Notes: a model not told the origin generated them from the letters alone. A stretch of 64,000 nt of DNA from Candidatus Woesearchaeota archaeon (GCA_028818155.1 JAPPOH010000012.1:1-64000); one strand, 5' to 3'. Positions 23,746-32,878 are shown, counted from the stretch's first letter. Numbers and translations: made by a program.

Positions 23746-23763
23746 AACTACTTTTAAGTAGTT
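23746..23763 (+). promoter_or_regulatory. 18-bp palindrome upstream of CheR-like gene
   Basis: AACTACTT-TT-AAGTAGTT, both arms perfect, about 15 nt ahead of the TATA-like TTTATATTC (23776-23784) of the gene at 23806. The position fits a bound activator or repressor. Confidence 0.5.
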
Positions 23764-23805
23764 ACAAATAGAAAGGCTTTTATATTCGCCTTTACTTTCC
23801 AGTAT

Positions 23806-24480
23806 ATGGCTGAAGAAGTATGGAGAATAACTGGATTCAATAGGCACCCTTCTGTAATCCAATCATTGAGAGATGAAGTGCTTCCAATAGTTGCAACTGA
23901 GGTACCTCTACAAATAGCCACTGTGCCATGCTCCACTGGTGCAGAAGCTCTGGCGATAGCAATAGAGCTTGAAAAAGAAAGATGCGACTACAGTATTGAA
24001 GGGTTTGATGTAGACGAAAGAGCAATCGCTGCTGCTACTGATGGCAGATACTTTATTAACTCTACCTCTGGCCAAATTACTGGGGATCCTCACTCAGATC
24101 ATGAATATCATTGGTCGAATCTTGCGAGCAGCGATAAAGCAAAATTTCTTAGAGAATCTGGGTCGAATGGAAGCACAATGGTTCACGCCAACGCTCGTAT
24201 TGCTACTAAGCTTAGATTCAGTTTGTTAGGAGTGCAAGACATTCCGAGAGACAGCTATGATGTGGTGTTCTGCCTTAATTTTTTAAGATACCTTACTGAC
24301 TCAAGGTTTTCACCAGACTTGCCTTCGTTAGAAATAGTTTCGAAGAGGTTATTCTGTTCAAATAAATCTTTAGGTGCACTCTTAATAGATCCAACGTCCG
24401 ATAAAGTGGGACAAATCAGACAATCTTTGACAGCGCAAGGGTATACGAGGTTACGAGAAGGCACTTACCTCAAATCTTGA
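23806..24480 (+). CDS. CheR-like SAM-dependent methyltransferase, 224 aa
   Basis: The chain follows the C-terminal methyltransferase domain of CheR: PCSTGAEALAIAIEL near residue 42 (compare CSTGEEPYSIA), GFDVDERAIAAATDGRY, and FCLNFLRYL near residue 152 (compare FCRNVLIYF). The N-terminal CheR helical domain is missing or very short, so it may modify a different protein or a small molecule. No chemoreceptor or CheB gene is in the window. Its gene faces the opposite way to the surface cluster in which it sits. Confidence 0.75.
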   Translation: MAEEVWRITGFNRHPSVIQSLRDEVLPIVATEVPLQIATVPCSTGAEALAIAIELEKERCDYSIEGFDVDERAIAAATDGRYFINSTSGQITGDPHSDHEYHWSNLASSDKAKFLRESGSNGSTMVHANARIATKLRFSLLGVQDIPRDSYDVVFCLNFLRYLTDSRFSPDLPSLEIVSKRLFCSNKSLGALLIDPTSDKVGQIRQSLTAQGYTRLREGTYLKS

Positions 24481-24547
24481 TTCATACTTAAGCTATATTG
24501 GAACAAAATTGTTTATTATGGAGCAATCTCTAAACACGGCACAAATC

Positions 24548-24560
24548 TCGATCAGTAGAC
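24548..24560. repeat. 13-bp direct repeat, right copy
   Basis: Second copy of TCGATCAGTAGAC, holding the stop codon of the lipoprotein gene at 24552. Together with 23534-23546 it brackets about 1 kb that contains the CheR-like gene. Confidence 0.5.
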
Positions 24561-25817
24561 ACGTTTGATGTGAATTTTTTGCTGTTGCGTCTCAGAATAC
24601 CCATACCAGAGCTCAACAGTGAGCGGTGCTTGGTACGCGCTTTTGATCTGTGTGAACTCAATTGGGTATGAACATGTGGTGCTTCCCGTCCCTGTTCGAG
24701 GGTCTAATCTGATCACTTCTGGCGAGCATTCAATGCCGCCTTTCACGTTATCGTTCCCTCTGAAGGAGAGTCCTGTCGTCCCGACACGGACGTCACCAAG
24801 ATAAACAACGTTCAAGTCCCCTGCGAGCGCCCTGCCAGGATAGTACGGACTACATTTTTCGAGTCTTCCCGCATCCCAGACCTGTCCCTGGCCAACATTC
24901 TTCACGTTGATGTGGAAGATGATCTTTCGCGGCGTGTTCTCCTGCTCAATGCTCGTGATAGCGACAGGGGCGCCATTCCCTCCTGAATAGCTTCTCGAGC
25001 GAGGCTGGCAGACCTTCCTGTGCTCGCTGTACGGTTCAGGATCAATGCACACGATCGGGTCCGCGTATGTCGTGTAGAGGTAGCAGGTCGTTAACAGAAA
25101 GTCCTGTGTCGTATCATCAAGCCCTGGCGGCCAATCTACGACTCTGCCATTGTAGACAAGATAATTGAACTCACCTCCAGGGTAGTGCCAGTTGTCGCCA
25201 GCTAAAAGAAACTCCTGTCCGCCATTGATTCTGAAGTTCAGTGGAGAGAAGAGTGCGATGAACAAGCGGCCGAGTTGATAATACTCTAAGTCGACAGATC
25301 CAAAGTTCACGATGAAATGATCTCCTGTCGGATTCCTCTCCGCTAAGAGATCAAAATTAAATCTACTGTTATCATACCAATCGCTATCGAGCTCAATCCG
25401 GTAGAGATCTTTGAAATCAGACGCTATATTCACGCCGTTGCAACTGAAGATCCCGCCAAAGGTGCCAAAGCCGAGCGTCCCAACAGAGATACCGCAGTCG
25501 CCTCTGGAGCTTCCAGCTATAGGGATCTCTTGAAAGACAAGCAAATTTGGATCAAACCCGCTGACGTACACGCCACCCCTCGTGAAACTCGCGCCTCTAT
25601 TCCTGAGTTCGACGCCGAACGAGAACTCATTGTAACTATTATCCTCTGGACCATAGTAGTAGAGCTGCCTCGGAATGTTCTGGAACTGTGCAACGACACC
25701 CTCTCGTCCGTTAAAGTATTCTCTGTTCTCAGGGTTCTGGTAGTTCTCATTACTATTCCCGACAGGACTGCACGCTACAAGCACAAATGCAAGCGTTAGG
25801 AGGAAAAGTGTTCTCAC
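24552..25817 (-). CDS. Surface lipoprotein B of the surface cluster, 421 aa
   Basis: Signal peptide MRTLFLLTLAFVLVAC with lipobox LVAC at residue 16, then an exported chain. It has the same cassette as its relatives: TCYLYTTYADPIVCID, a further Cys (RKVCQ), GNGAPVAITSI and HINVKNVGQGQVWDAG. The middle is rich in Asn, Gly, Tyr and Phe, as in beta-sandwich adhesins. Read leftward with the larger lipoprotein 33 nt upstream, so the two are probably co-transcribed. Function unknown. Confidence 0.75.
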   Translation of the reverse strand: MRTLFLLTLAFVLVACSPVGNSNENYQNPENREYFNGREGVVAQFQNIPRQLYYYGPEDNSYNEFSFGVELRNRGASFTRGGVYVSGFDPNLLVFQEIPIAGSSRGDCGISVGTLGFGTFGGIFSCNGVNIASDFKDLYRIELDSDWYDNSRFNFDLLAERNPTGDHFIVNFGSVDLEYYQLGRLFIALFSPLNFRINGGQEFLLAGDNWHYPGGEFNYLVYNGRVVDWPPGLDDTTQDFLLTTCYLYTTYADPIVCIDPEPYSEHRKVCQPRSRSYSGGNGAPVAITSIEQENTPRKIIFHINVKNVGQGQVWDAGRLEKCSPYYPGRALAGDLNVVYLGDVRVGTTGLSFRGNDNVKGGIECSPEVIRLDPRTGTGSTTCSYPIEFTQIKSAYQAPLTVELWYGYSETQQQKIHIKRVY

Positions 25818-25850
25818 GTCGAAACTCTATTGGTTGTGGTTTTTAAAGTT

Positions 25851-28178
25851 TTACTTGGCGGCTGATACAGTGACAGGTGCATATCCTGTGCCGCCTGTGA
25901 GCTCATCAACTGTTTTTTCGTGGCGAGCCCTACCTCTGCCTGCATAAATACCCAGTTCGCACTCCTCGAGCAAGGGGTTTTGTGCTGCGATCACATAGTT
26001 GCCATCGTAGTCATCATTGCCGAAGTCGAGCGCTACTTTGTCACCCATCGTGAGGCCGCAGCTACTCTGTCCGTTGATCGCGACAAGACTCTTCCGCTTA
26101 ATCTGCCGTGGACTGAGCGTGTGACTGTCTTGGATGATTGCTGTGCTCGGTTCTGATGCATCCTTTGTTGGTTGGATATATGTACTCCCATCTCCCGCGA
26201 TGTCTGCCTGATAGTACTCCCCATCACATATCCCGAAGCCGTTCATGAGCACATCTTCGTAGAAGAGCTTATTGAGGTTCGACTCGGCGACACTTGCAGG
26301 CGTGTGTGCTCTTCCGTTCGACCACCTGCCACCATACGTTTCATCATCGCAATCTGGCATGAAGAAGACGCCAGCGTTCATCTGGAACGTATCTTTCACT
26401 ATGGTAACACGGACGAGGCCGTTTTTGCTCCCTTGTTTCTGGCCGAGGCCGTTGCCGATTTCCTTTCGCGCATCATCACGTGCTTGTTTCCCTTCTCCTA
26501 CGAACAAGTCGATTTCACATCCTTTCACATCTTGCCCCACATCTTCAACGATATACTCGCCGCTCCAACCCCTACTGCCAAAAACAGCATCACCAAAGTC
26601 AAGATACACCTTCGTCCCCTCTGGGAGTGTACACTTGTGGCCTGGGTTCATATCCGCTGCGATCGTTCGCTTTGCCTTCGGCACCGTCCCTGATTTCGTC
26701 TCCGGTCTCGGTACCGTGTCTGAGCCGTCAGCGCTGGGTCCTTCTGGTTTGATTGTCAGGTAGCTGTAGTAGCGATCGCCATCCCTTCCTGATCCCTGGC
26801 AACGAACATCCTCGTAGAACCCTCGCTTGCCTTCGCTCATCCTACACGCTTCAGAAGAACCGATTGTATTGCCGGTCGATGACCATTTAGTATACTCTTC
26901 TCGAACAGGTAAGAAGTAGTATGTGAACTCATACACGCCACTTTCTCCCGCCTGGCTTCCAAGCACTGGACCTTCTTCCTCTTTTTCCACAGGCGGCGCG
27001 CAACAGAACGCACTTCCAAGACAGAGGTCGGGGAAGCAACTCCCACCTTTTCGCTTATAATCGTTACACCTGTCCCTGCTGCACGCGCACCGGTGCTCTT
27101 CTGACATGCCTTCGTACTTCGCCGGTGCCTTCGTAGGATCTGCAGCGTAATAATCGCAGGCAACGACAGGCTGCTCATTTTCATCAAGAACAGGCTTTCC
27201 GTTCTCGTACACATAGCCGCGTATTGGCTGCAGGAGGGTCTCCGTTCGCGTTTGATCTCGTTCAATAGTAATCTCACGGGAATGACTCGTGGTATAGTGG
27301 TATGCTGCTTCCATCGTGATTGTACTTTGGAAGTTTTGCGTTGCATCGTAGATCCTGCTATCAAGATCATCCACATCACACACAATGTCTGCCTTCCCTT
27401 CATGCAAGCGCACGATCGGCCCTGGTCTGCATTTGAGTTCCGTGCCCATGAGCGTTGCCTTGAACAAAACAGAGCTTGCCAGATTCTCAGGAATTTCGTG
27501 GCGGATGCACGCGTCATCGATATCAACTGACGCTGGGGCGACGATGTAGCCGTTGCCGATATCTTGCAAATGAATTCTGAATCGGGGCACAACGCCTCCC
27601 GCAACCCCCGGGAGTGCGTCAATATCAACCTTAGTGACTGCGATTGGCGCACCTTGGCTTCGTAACCGGACATCTTCAGCAGAGCATGATTGCTGCCGCA
27701 CATTCTCATAGAGGTTCGTGTCAATACACACGCTCGCTGTCGCGATCGTTGTGTACGTGTAGCAGAGGTTTGCAGTAAACGTGGTTTTTGGCAGTTCTCT
27801 CGTGCCGAGGAACTGTTTCGTTCGGAACGAACGATCCTCTGGGACACTGAACAAGTTACTGTCCCCGCCCGGATATTCTGGTGAGCGTCCGAATAAGAGG
27901 TCTTGTACTGGATCTTTGAGAGGGAACGGTTGCTGCTTCCCGGCTATGTACAGCGGGTCGTACAAGAACGTGAGACGCATATTCTGATATGGCACATCTG
28001 CCGTTCCTTGGTTCCGAATAATGAACTCGACAGGGAGCTGTTGATCTTCATATGTGTAATCGGGTGGTGCGTTCCTGATGAGCTCCACTTGTAAGCCATC
28101 TGATCCTCGTGAGCTAAACTCGTTCGCGCCACCTGTGCACGCGGTTAAGAATATCATGAGAAGTAGGAGTCGTTTCAT
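25851..28178 (-). CDS. Surface lipoprotein C with two 3D-like domains, 775 aa
   Basis: Signal peptide MKRLLLLMIFLTAC with lipobox Cys14. Residues 45-300 hold the cassette shared with the other two lipoproteins (LCYTYTTIATASVCID, QSC, QGAPIAVTKV). Residues 340-395 are Cys-rich (eight or more Cys in about 30 residues). Residues 454-596 resemble the 3D/MltA C-terminal domain: SGTVPKAKRTIAADMNPG, LPEGTKVYLDFGD, YIVEDVGQDVKGCEIDLF, with aspartates 509, 546 and 557. Residues 638-771 are a second copy in which these aspartates are gone. Start at ATG 28178 overlaps the upstream stop (ATGA). The 3D call rests on motif reading. Confidence 0.75.
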   Translation of the reverse strand: MKRLLLLMIFLTACTGGANEFSSRGSDGLQVELIRNAPPDYTYEDQQLPVEFIIRNQGTADVPYQNMRLTFLYDPLYIAGKQQPFPLKDPVQDLLFGRSPEYPGGDSNLFSVPEDRSFRTKQFLGTRELPKTTFTANLCYTYTTIATASVCIDTNLYENVRQQSCSAEDVRLRSQGAPIAVTKVDIDALPGVAGGVVPRFRIHLQDIGNGYIVAPASVDIDDACIRHEIPENLASSVLFKATLMGTELKCRPGPIVRLHEGKADIVCDVDDLDSRIYDATQNFQSTITMEAAYHYTTSHSREITIERDQTRTETLLQPIRGYVYENGKPVLDENEQPVVACDYYAADPTKAPAKYEGMSEEHRCACSRDRCNDYKRKGGSCFPDLCLGSAFCCAPPVEKEEEGPVLGSQAGESGVYEFTYYFLPVREEYTKWSSTGNTIGSSEACRMSEGKRGFYEDVRCQGSGRDGDRYYSYLTIKPEGPSADGSDTVPRPETKSGTVPKAKRTIAADMNPGHKCTLPEGTKVYLDFGDAVFGSRGWSGEYIVEDVGQDVKGCEIDLFVGEGKQARDDARKEIGNGLGQKQGSKNGLVRVTIVKDTFQMNAGVFFMPDCDDETYGGRWSNGRAHTPASVAESNLNKLFYEDVLMNGFGICDGEYYQADIAGDGSTYIQPTKDASEPSTAIIQDSHTLSPRQIKRKSLVAINGQSSCGLTMGDKVALDFGNDDYDGNYVIAAQNPLLEECELGIYAGRGRARHEKTVDELTGGTGYAPVTVSAAK

Positions 28179-30070
28179 CGTACACGCACCGTTACTTTTT
28201 CGCTGATTGTGTATTCGTAGTGTGCCACCGAGAGGAAGGAGCGAGTTGCTTTCTCGCCAAGAACGAGCGCGCGAGCTTCTTCTTTGTATTCCTCGGGCAC
28301 GATGAGCTTGCACGTGAGACTCGTGTACGAGAGCACAGTGCTCAAGCCGACGTTCTCGAACTCGTAGATAGTATACTCCTGATTGTCAATGCTCTGGTAT
28401 GCTGTGGAAACCTCTCGATCGCATGATTCTTCATCGAGCGCGAATGGCCGTGGCACTTTGAACTCGATCTTGTAGATCTGGTTAATCTCACCACCTTCCC
28501 AGTCTTTATCGAGTGTCACGCCAACGCGTGTGCCTGGTTCAAGAATATCTTCGCCATCTGCATCTATGGTGATTGGCTGGGGGGTGCTTGCCTTGCCACC
28601 CATACCCATTATCACAGGGCCCGCTGTGTATATTGATGCTGGGTATTGTTCAATGTCGAGAATTTCATGCACGAGGAGTCCTTGGCTCGCGAGGTCTTCC
28701 GCCTTTTGTTTGCTCACGAGCGTGAATGGGACGTCTGCCTGCGTCTGGAATGGGAATGTGATACCAACATCAACAAGATACGTGCCCCTTTTCTCGAATG
28801 GAGGGAAGACACACTCGAACGTGCCACTCGTGCCGAAAATCACGTCAAGCTGCACGGGGTCTACTGCTGCGCCCGGCATGCCCTTCTTATCGATGATGCA
28901 TGATGGAAGCACGCTCAGCTTTGGCCCGAGGAATGCCTGCGCGTACACATTCCCATAGATTCTCGCGGATGTTTCTGTATCAATGTCGTTATCAATAGCG
29001 CGAACGTCTGTGAGTTTCACGCCGACCGGTTTCCGTTTGTTATCTTCCACTCGTCCCGTGTAGTATTCTCCGGGGTTTTTTGCTTGTTCTTCCAATTGCT
29101 TTGCACGCCTGATGATTTTCGTTTCGATGAGTTCTTTGATCTTTCCGCCGAAAATGGTGACGTGTCCCTCAGAATCAACCTGTCCTGAAAGACTGCCTGG
29201 CGCGATGCGATCGATTACCGCAGGGAGCTCAAGCGCCCAATTGAAAAGGAGCGGGAAGATGATTGCTGCGATGATTAAGAAAATGTAGAAGAATCTGACG
29301 CCTGCAAGACCGTTTTCTCCATGACTATGCGCAATTCCTTGCCACATTATGTAGAGGAAAAAAATAGGACAGATAGTAATGAAAAACGTTATGCCTTCAG
29401 CGATCTGCCAGTTTGAGGTAAACTTGAACGCCCGTGCAAGGAGCGGAACAAGGTATGCTTCTGAGAAATAGGGGAGTGCATATGCAAGGAGGCTTGCCAC
29501 GAATGCGATAAGTGCTTGCACTGGTTGATTGCGCGCTTGGTTCGCTCGTAGTCCTGGGAACATATAGAGGATGAGCGGCAGTACAAGAAGGCCGCCCGCA
29601 ATAAAGATAACATAGAGGTTAAAGTCACGAGCAACGACATAGACATGCACGAAGAGTGCGTATAACATCCACATCAAATCAAGGCGCTGCTGATGAAACG
29701 CTCGTGAGAATGCTAAGAGGAGGAGGATGCCGAGAAGTGAGACAGCAAGTCCTATCCATGCTGAAACGATACCTTGCCACGCGAGAAACGTTATCGTTGT
29801 AGTTGAGAAGAGGACGAGGAATGGTATACTAATCAACCATCCTGTGAGAATCGCGAATGCTACGAAAAGCAGCCATTTGAAATTTGATGTGAACATCCAG
29901 GCAATCCAGTTTGGGAGGATGTCGAACAAGTGCAGCGAGTACAAGCCGATGCTTAGGAAAATAAAGAAGATAAACCAAAATGCAGTCTGTCTTGGATCCG
30001 GTTCATCTGTTTGCGCCTGTCCTCGTCTCGGCAATCGCAATGAAAGCAGTGTTTCCAGCATGTTAGCCAA
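28175..30070 (-). CDS. Multi-pass membrane protein with large C-terminal exterior domain, 631 aa
   Basis: The first 310 residues contain about nine hydrophobic segments (for example FWFIFFIFLSIGLYSLHLF and GIAHSHGENGLAGVRFFYIF before the last ones); residues 320-631 are hydrophilic and beta-rich with two to three cysteines (SCIID, TFECVFPPF, ESCDREV), likely outside the cell. I do not recognise the family. It lies between the lipoprotein and the coiled-coil protein in the cluster, overlapping one by 4 nt and the other by 8 nt, so it is probably their membrane core. Confidence 0.75.
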   Translation of the reverse strand: MANMLETLLSLRLPRRGQAQTDEPDPRQTAFWFIFFIFLSIGLYSLHLFDILPNWIAWMFTSNFKWLLFVAFAILTGWLISIPFLVLFSTTTITFLAWQGIVSAWIGLAVSLLGILLLLAFSRAFHQQRLDLMWMLYALFVHVYVVARDFNLYVIFIAGGLLVLPLILYMFPGLRANQARNQPVQALIAFVASLLAYALPYFSEAYLVPLLARAFKFTSNWQIAEGITFFITICPIFFLYIMWQGIAHSHGENGLAGVRFFYIFLIIAAIIFPLLFNWALELPAVIDRIAPGSLSGQVDSEGHVTIFGGKIKELIETKIIRRAKQLEEQAKNPGEYYTGRVEDNKRKPVGVKLTDVRAIDNDIDTETSARIYGNVYAQAFLGPKLSVLPSCIIDKKGMPGAAVDPVQLDVIFGTSGTFECVFPPFEKRGTYLVDVGITFPFQTQADVPFTLVSKQKAEDLASQGLLVHEILDIEQYPASIYTAGPVIMGMGGKASTPQPITIDADGEDILEPGTRVGVTLDKDWEGGEINQIYKIEFKVPRPFALDEESCDREVSTAYQSIDNQEYTIYEFENVGLSTVLSYTSLTCKLIVPEEYKEEARALVLGEKATRSFLSVAHYEYTISEKVTVRVR

Positions 30071-31523
30071 CCACCAACCTATAGGAGTTCAGTCCAACGC
30101 CAAGAAGTGCAGCAAGTGTTGCTGCTCCTACAGAATACGCGACACGACGCCACATGTGTGTTCGCGGCATTCGCAGCTTGCCCGCCATGCGCCTGGCTGC
30201 TGCGCCGCCGAGTCTGCCTGCATGTCCTGCGACTCCACTCGCTACTCTGCGAAGCCTTCCTGGTTCCTTTTGCGGCATTGCTTCTTCTTCAACGTAGCCG
30301 CTGGCAGCCTGTGTTCTTTGAATGTTTACTAAGTGCTTCTTCGATACTGGATTCTGCTCCATTCCCTCCAGCATTGCGGCGTGTGCTTTTGCGAATTTTT
30401 TTATCGACTTTCTCTGCGTGTAGAGTTCTTTTGCTGCCTCTTCGTCAACTGTCGGCGCAACTTTTTGCATGTGTGCAAGAAATTTTTCTTCTTCCTCGTA
30501 CTTGTTTGCTTTTGCGCGAAGTTCTTGCCGGGTTAATTTTTTTGCTCCTCTTGTGATTTGTCGTAATCTGCTCTTTTCCACTTCTTGTCTGCCGACATCA
30601 GCGTAGTGATCGACTAAGTTGTGTGCACCAATCTCTTCTTTTTCTTGTGCTACTCTCGCTTCCTCTTCATGTAATGTTTTTGCTGCTTCCTCTTCCTCTT
30701 TATATGCTGCTTCTGCATACTGCTGCAGGTACGCATCCATCTTCGGATGGCCTTGTAATTGCTCTTCAAGCTGCTTTGCTTCTGCAAGTAAGTTTTGTGA
30801 CTCGAAAATTTGGGTTGCTACCTGTGGACCGACTCGTCCAATGTTCTCTTCGAGTTTTTCCTGGAGCTCAAACTCGTTTGCAGACTCTTGTTTGAGTTGC
30901 TGCAGCAAAGCCACGATAGCTTTCTGCTCGTACGAAATATAGTCTTGTGGTTCTTCTTGTGTTTCTTGCGAAGATGGCTGTTTGAAAAAAAATCGCTTGA
31001 ACCGTCCTGGTTGCTCTTGCATTGTGGTAAGATTCATTTCCATTCTTGGCTCGAATGGTCCCGCATTCCTTATGTCATCTTCTTTGATCTTCCTCATTGC
31101 CTCTTGATGGCGACGTTCAACTTTACGGCGTTTTTTACCATCATTCAGCAAGTTCATTTCAAGAAAATTGTGCGTTCTTTTTGGTTGCTTGGAAAAGAGT
31201 CGTTCGAAAATTCCTGGTTTGGGTGCTTTCTCAAACTCTGGGAGCTCTGTTGTGAGATTATGTTTAGCAAGCTCACGTTCTATGTAGGTATTGTACATCA
31301 CTATGAAATCATTAAACTTGTTAGTATCCTGGAACGGCCAAAGGTCGTGTGCTGCTCTGTTTGCCCAATCGAGAACACCTTGGAAGTCTTCTGTAGAATA
31401 TCGAGATGCGATTCTATCACAGATATATGTAGCGAGTTGATCTTGGCTCTCAGACTTCTGTGCTTCTAATTGAAGATTCTTTACTGAAAGATCCTCGCGT
31501 AACTGTTCATCCGTAAATCCCAT
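30063..31523 (-). CDS. Coiled-coil protein with C-terminal membrane anchor, 486 aa
   Basis: Cytosolic, very rich in Glu, Lys, Gln and Ala. Long coiled coils cover roughly residues 130-410 (KAIVALLQQLKQESANEFELQ, AAYKEEEEAAKTLHEEEARVA). The last 20 residues are a single hydrophobic segment (SVGAATLAALLGVGLNSYRL), so it is tail-anchored and probably attaches to the membrane protein encoded next. The repeated EKAPKPGIFERLF and QEQPGRFKRFF segments near 110 and 170 may be an internal repeat. Family unknown. Overlaps the downstream gene by 8 nt. Confidence 0.72.
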   Translation of the reverse strand: MGFTDEQLREDLSVKNLQLEAQKSESQDQLATYICDRIASRYSTEDFQGVLDWANRAAHDLWPFQDTNKFNDFIVMYNTYIERELAKHNLTTELPEFEKAPKPGIFERLFSKQPKRTHNFLEMNLLNDGKKRRKVERRHQEAMRKIKEDDIRNAGPFEPRMEMNLTTMQEQPGRFKRFFFKQPSSQETQEEPQDYISYEQKAIVALLQQLKQESANEFELQEKLEENIGRVGPQVATQIFESQNLLAEAKQLEEQLQGHPKMDAYLQQYAEAAYKEEEEAAKTLHEEEARVAQEKEEIGAHNLVDHYADVGRQEVEKSRLRQITRGAKKLTRQELRAKANKYEEEEKFLAHMQKVAPTVDEEAAKELYTQRKSIKKFAKAHAAMLEGMEQNPVSKKHLVNIQRTQAASGYVEEEAMPQKEPGRLRRVASGVAGHAGRLGGAAARRMAGKLRMPRTHMWRRVAYSVGAATLAALLGVGLNSYRLVVG

Positions 31524-31525
31524 GC

Positions 31526-32857
31526 TCAGAGCAGCTCAATTCGCATTTCACGAACGTCGAGTTTGTCTACGTGGGGCACGATCTGTATTGTGTTCGGTCC
31601 TGGCGTAATAATTGCCGGATCGAGCAACGCTTGATAACCCACGTCTGGTGTATGGAAACTTTGGACAAACCCGTTGAGCACGACCTCACCACTCTTTATA
31701 CCTCTATAATCAGGAAATGCCATCGTCAGGCGTAACGCTTGTTGTCCGTGATCGATGACGTCGTACATGTCTGGGGGAATATTGAAGTAGTATACTGGGT
31801 AATCGTTTTCTCGGAGGTGGCTGATGACTTTTACTCTTGAGACAACGTACTGGCCGCCATCGCTCGCGAAGAGTAATCTATTCTCGCCGAGATGTAAGTA
31901 TTCTGCCGCGACATCTGTTTTGAAGAGGACACCACAGTCGACATGTCCTGAGTAGAGGATATTTGGCACTTGGACTGTTCTATTGTTCTCATCCAGGAGA
32001 ACTTGGCTTACGTTCACAGGGTTTCTAACATAGCGCTTATTGAGTTGCACAGTCAACCTGCCCACGTCTCGTGGATCGCATTCAGGCACGAATTGGAGTT
32101 CTGCCCGCTCCAGGGCAGAGAGCTCACTTTCTGGCATGCTGAATGTCTGTTCACTCACGCTCCCTGAAACATCGATCAGGTCTGCGCTGATAAGCACGTT
32201 ATGTAAGTGGTACGTGTTTGGTTTCCAGAATGCGAGGCCGATGCTGTCTGTTTCTAACGTGACGGTGTTCGTGCCATCCTGTAAGTAATCGACTGGAAGT
32301 GCGATTGGCGGTGGACTTCGTTCTCTGACCGGTCTTTCATAGAGGACGTGGCCGTTCACAAGTACTCTGAGTGGAGAGCTCCCTGCCTTGTCGACGTTGA
32401 AGCTCAAGAGGTAGTTTGTCGCTGCACGCCTCGTGGCTGTGAACTCTATATCGAGCCCTCGCTGTGCAAAGACACCGTTCTTCACGATAGCTGAGTCCAT
32501 GCTCTTGACGACGTGTGTGTTGAGTCTCGTAAAGATTGTTGCGCTCGGGAGGCTGTGCTCGATGACCGCCGCTGTGAGGAGTCTGAGTGTGCCTGGCGTT
32601 GCTGTCAAGAGGATCGTTGGTCCGTACTGACGGAAGACACCGCCTGAGCCTGCGCCGTGATAGATTGGAGCACCGCCCCCGTACCCTCCTGGCGCGCCGT
32701 ACTGTGGGCCCCCTTGACCGTCACCGAAGAGGATTTCTTCTCTGTCCGCTGGTGGGAGGAACAGTAAATACAGAACCATGAGGCCCGCGATGATCGCGAT
32801 GAGAATCGCTGCGCCTGAGGCCCCATGCTGTCCCCGACGAGAACTCTCACTAGTCAT
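31526..32857 (-). CDS. Signal-anchored beta-rich surface protein, 443 aa
   Basis: First gene of the surface cluster. A single N-terminal membrane segment (GAAILIAIIAGLMVLYLLFL, residues 12-32) is followed by a Gly-rich linker (GDGQGGPQYGAPGGYGGGAP) and then two to three jelly-roll-like beta domains with LPVDYLQDGTNTVTLETD, LGENRLLFASDG and TPGPNTIQIVPHV, a pattern seen in carbohydrate-binding and adhesive domains. ATG 32857 is preferred; it lies about 27 nt below the AT-rich divergent promoter. Function unknown. Confidence 0.7.
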   Translation of the reverse strand: MTSESSRRGQHGASGAAILIAIIAGLMVLYLLFLPPADREEILFGDGQGGPQYGAPGGYGGGAPIYHGAGSGGVFRQYGPTILLTATPGTLRLLTAAVIEHSLPSATIFTRLNTHVVKSMDSAIVKNGVFAQRGLDIEFTATRRAATNYLLSFNVDKAGSSPLRVLVNGHVLYERPVRERSPPPIALPVDYLQDGTNTVTLETDSIGLAFWKPNTYHLHNVLISADLIDVSGSVSEQTFSMPESELSALERAELQFVPECDPRDVGRLTVQLNKRYVRNPVNVSQVLLDENNRTVQVPNILYSGHVDCGVLFKTDVAAEYLHLGENRLLFASDGGQYVVSRVKVISHLRENDYPVYYFNIPPDMYDVIDHGQQALRLTMAFPDYRGIKSGEVVLNGFVQSFHTPDVGYQALLDPAIITPGPNTIQIVPHVDKLDVREMRIELL

Positions 32858-32878
32858 GACTAAAATCTGCCGAACCAG

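Noticed and set aside
26172-26763. Long plus-strand frames opposite the lipoprotein
   Set aside because: Shadows of the GC-richer lipoprotein gene; Pro/Ser/Leu bias without motifs.
26837-27847. 336-residue minus-strand frame
   Set aside because: Alternative frame of the 775-residue lipoprotein; very Arg/Ser-rich, typical shadow. The lipoprotein has signal peptide, motif cassette and domain structure.
30107-31469. Plus-strand frames of 149-219 residues opposite the coiled-coil gene
   Set aside because: Antisense of Glu/Gln/Lys-rich coding sequence gives Leu/Phe/Cys-rich frames; no independent support.
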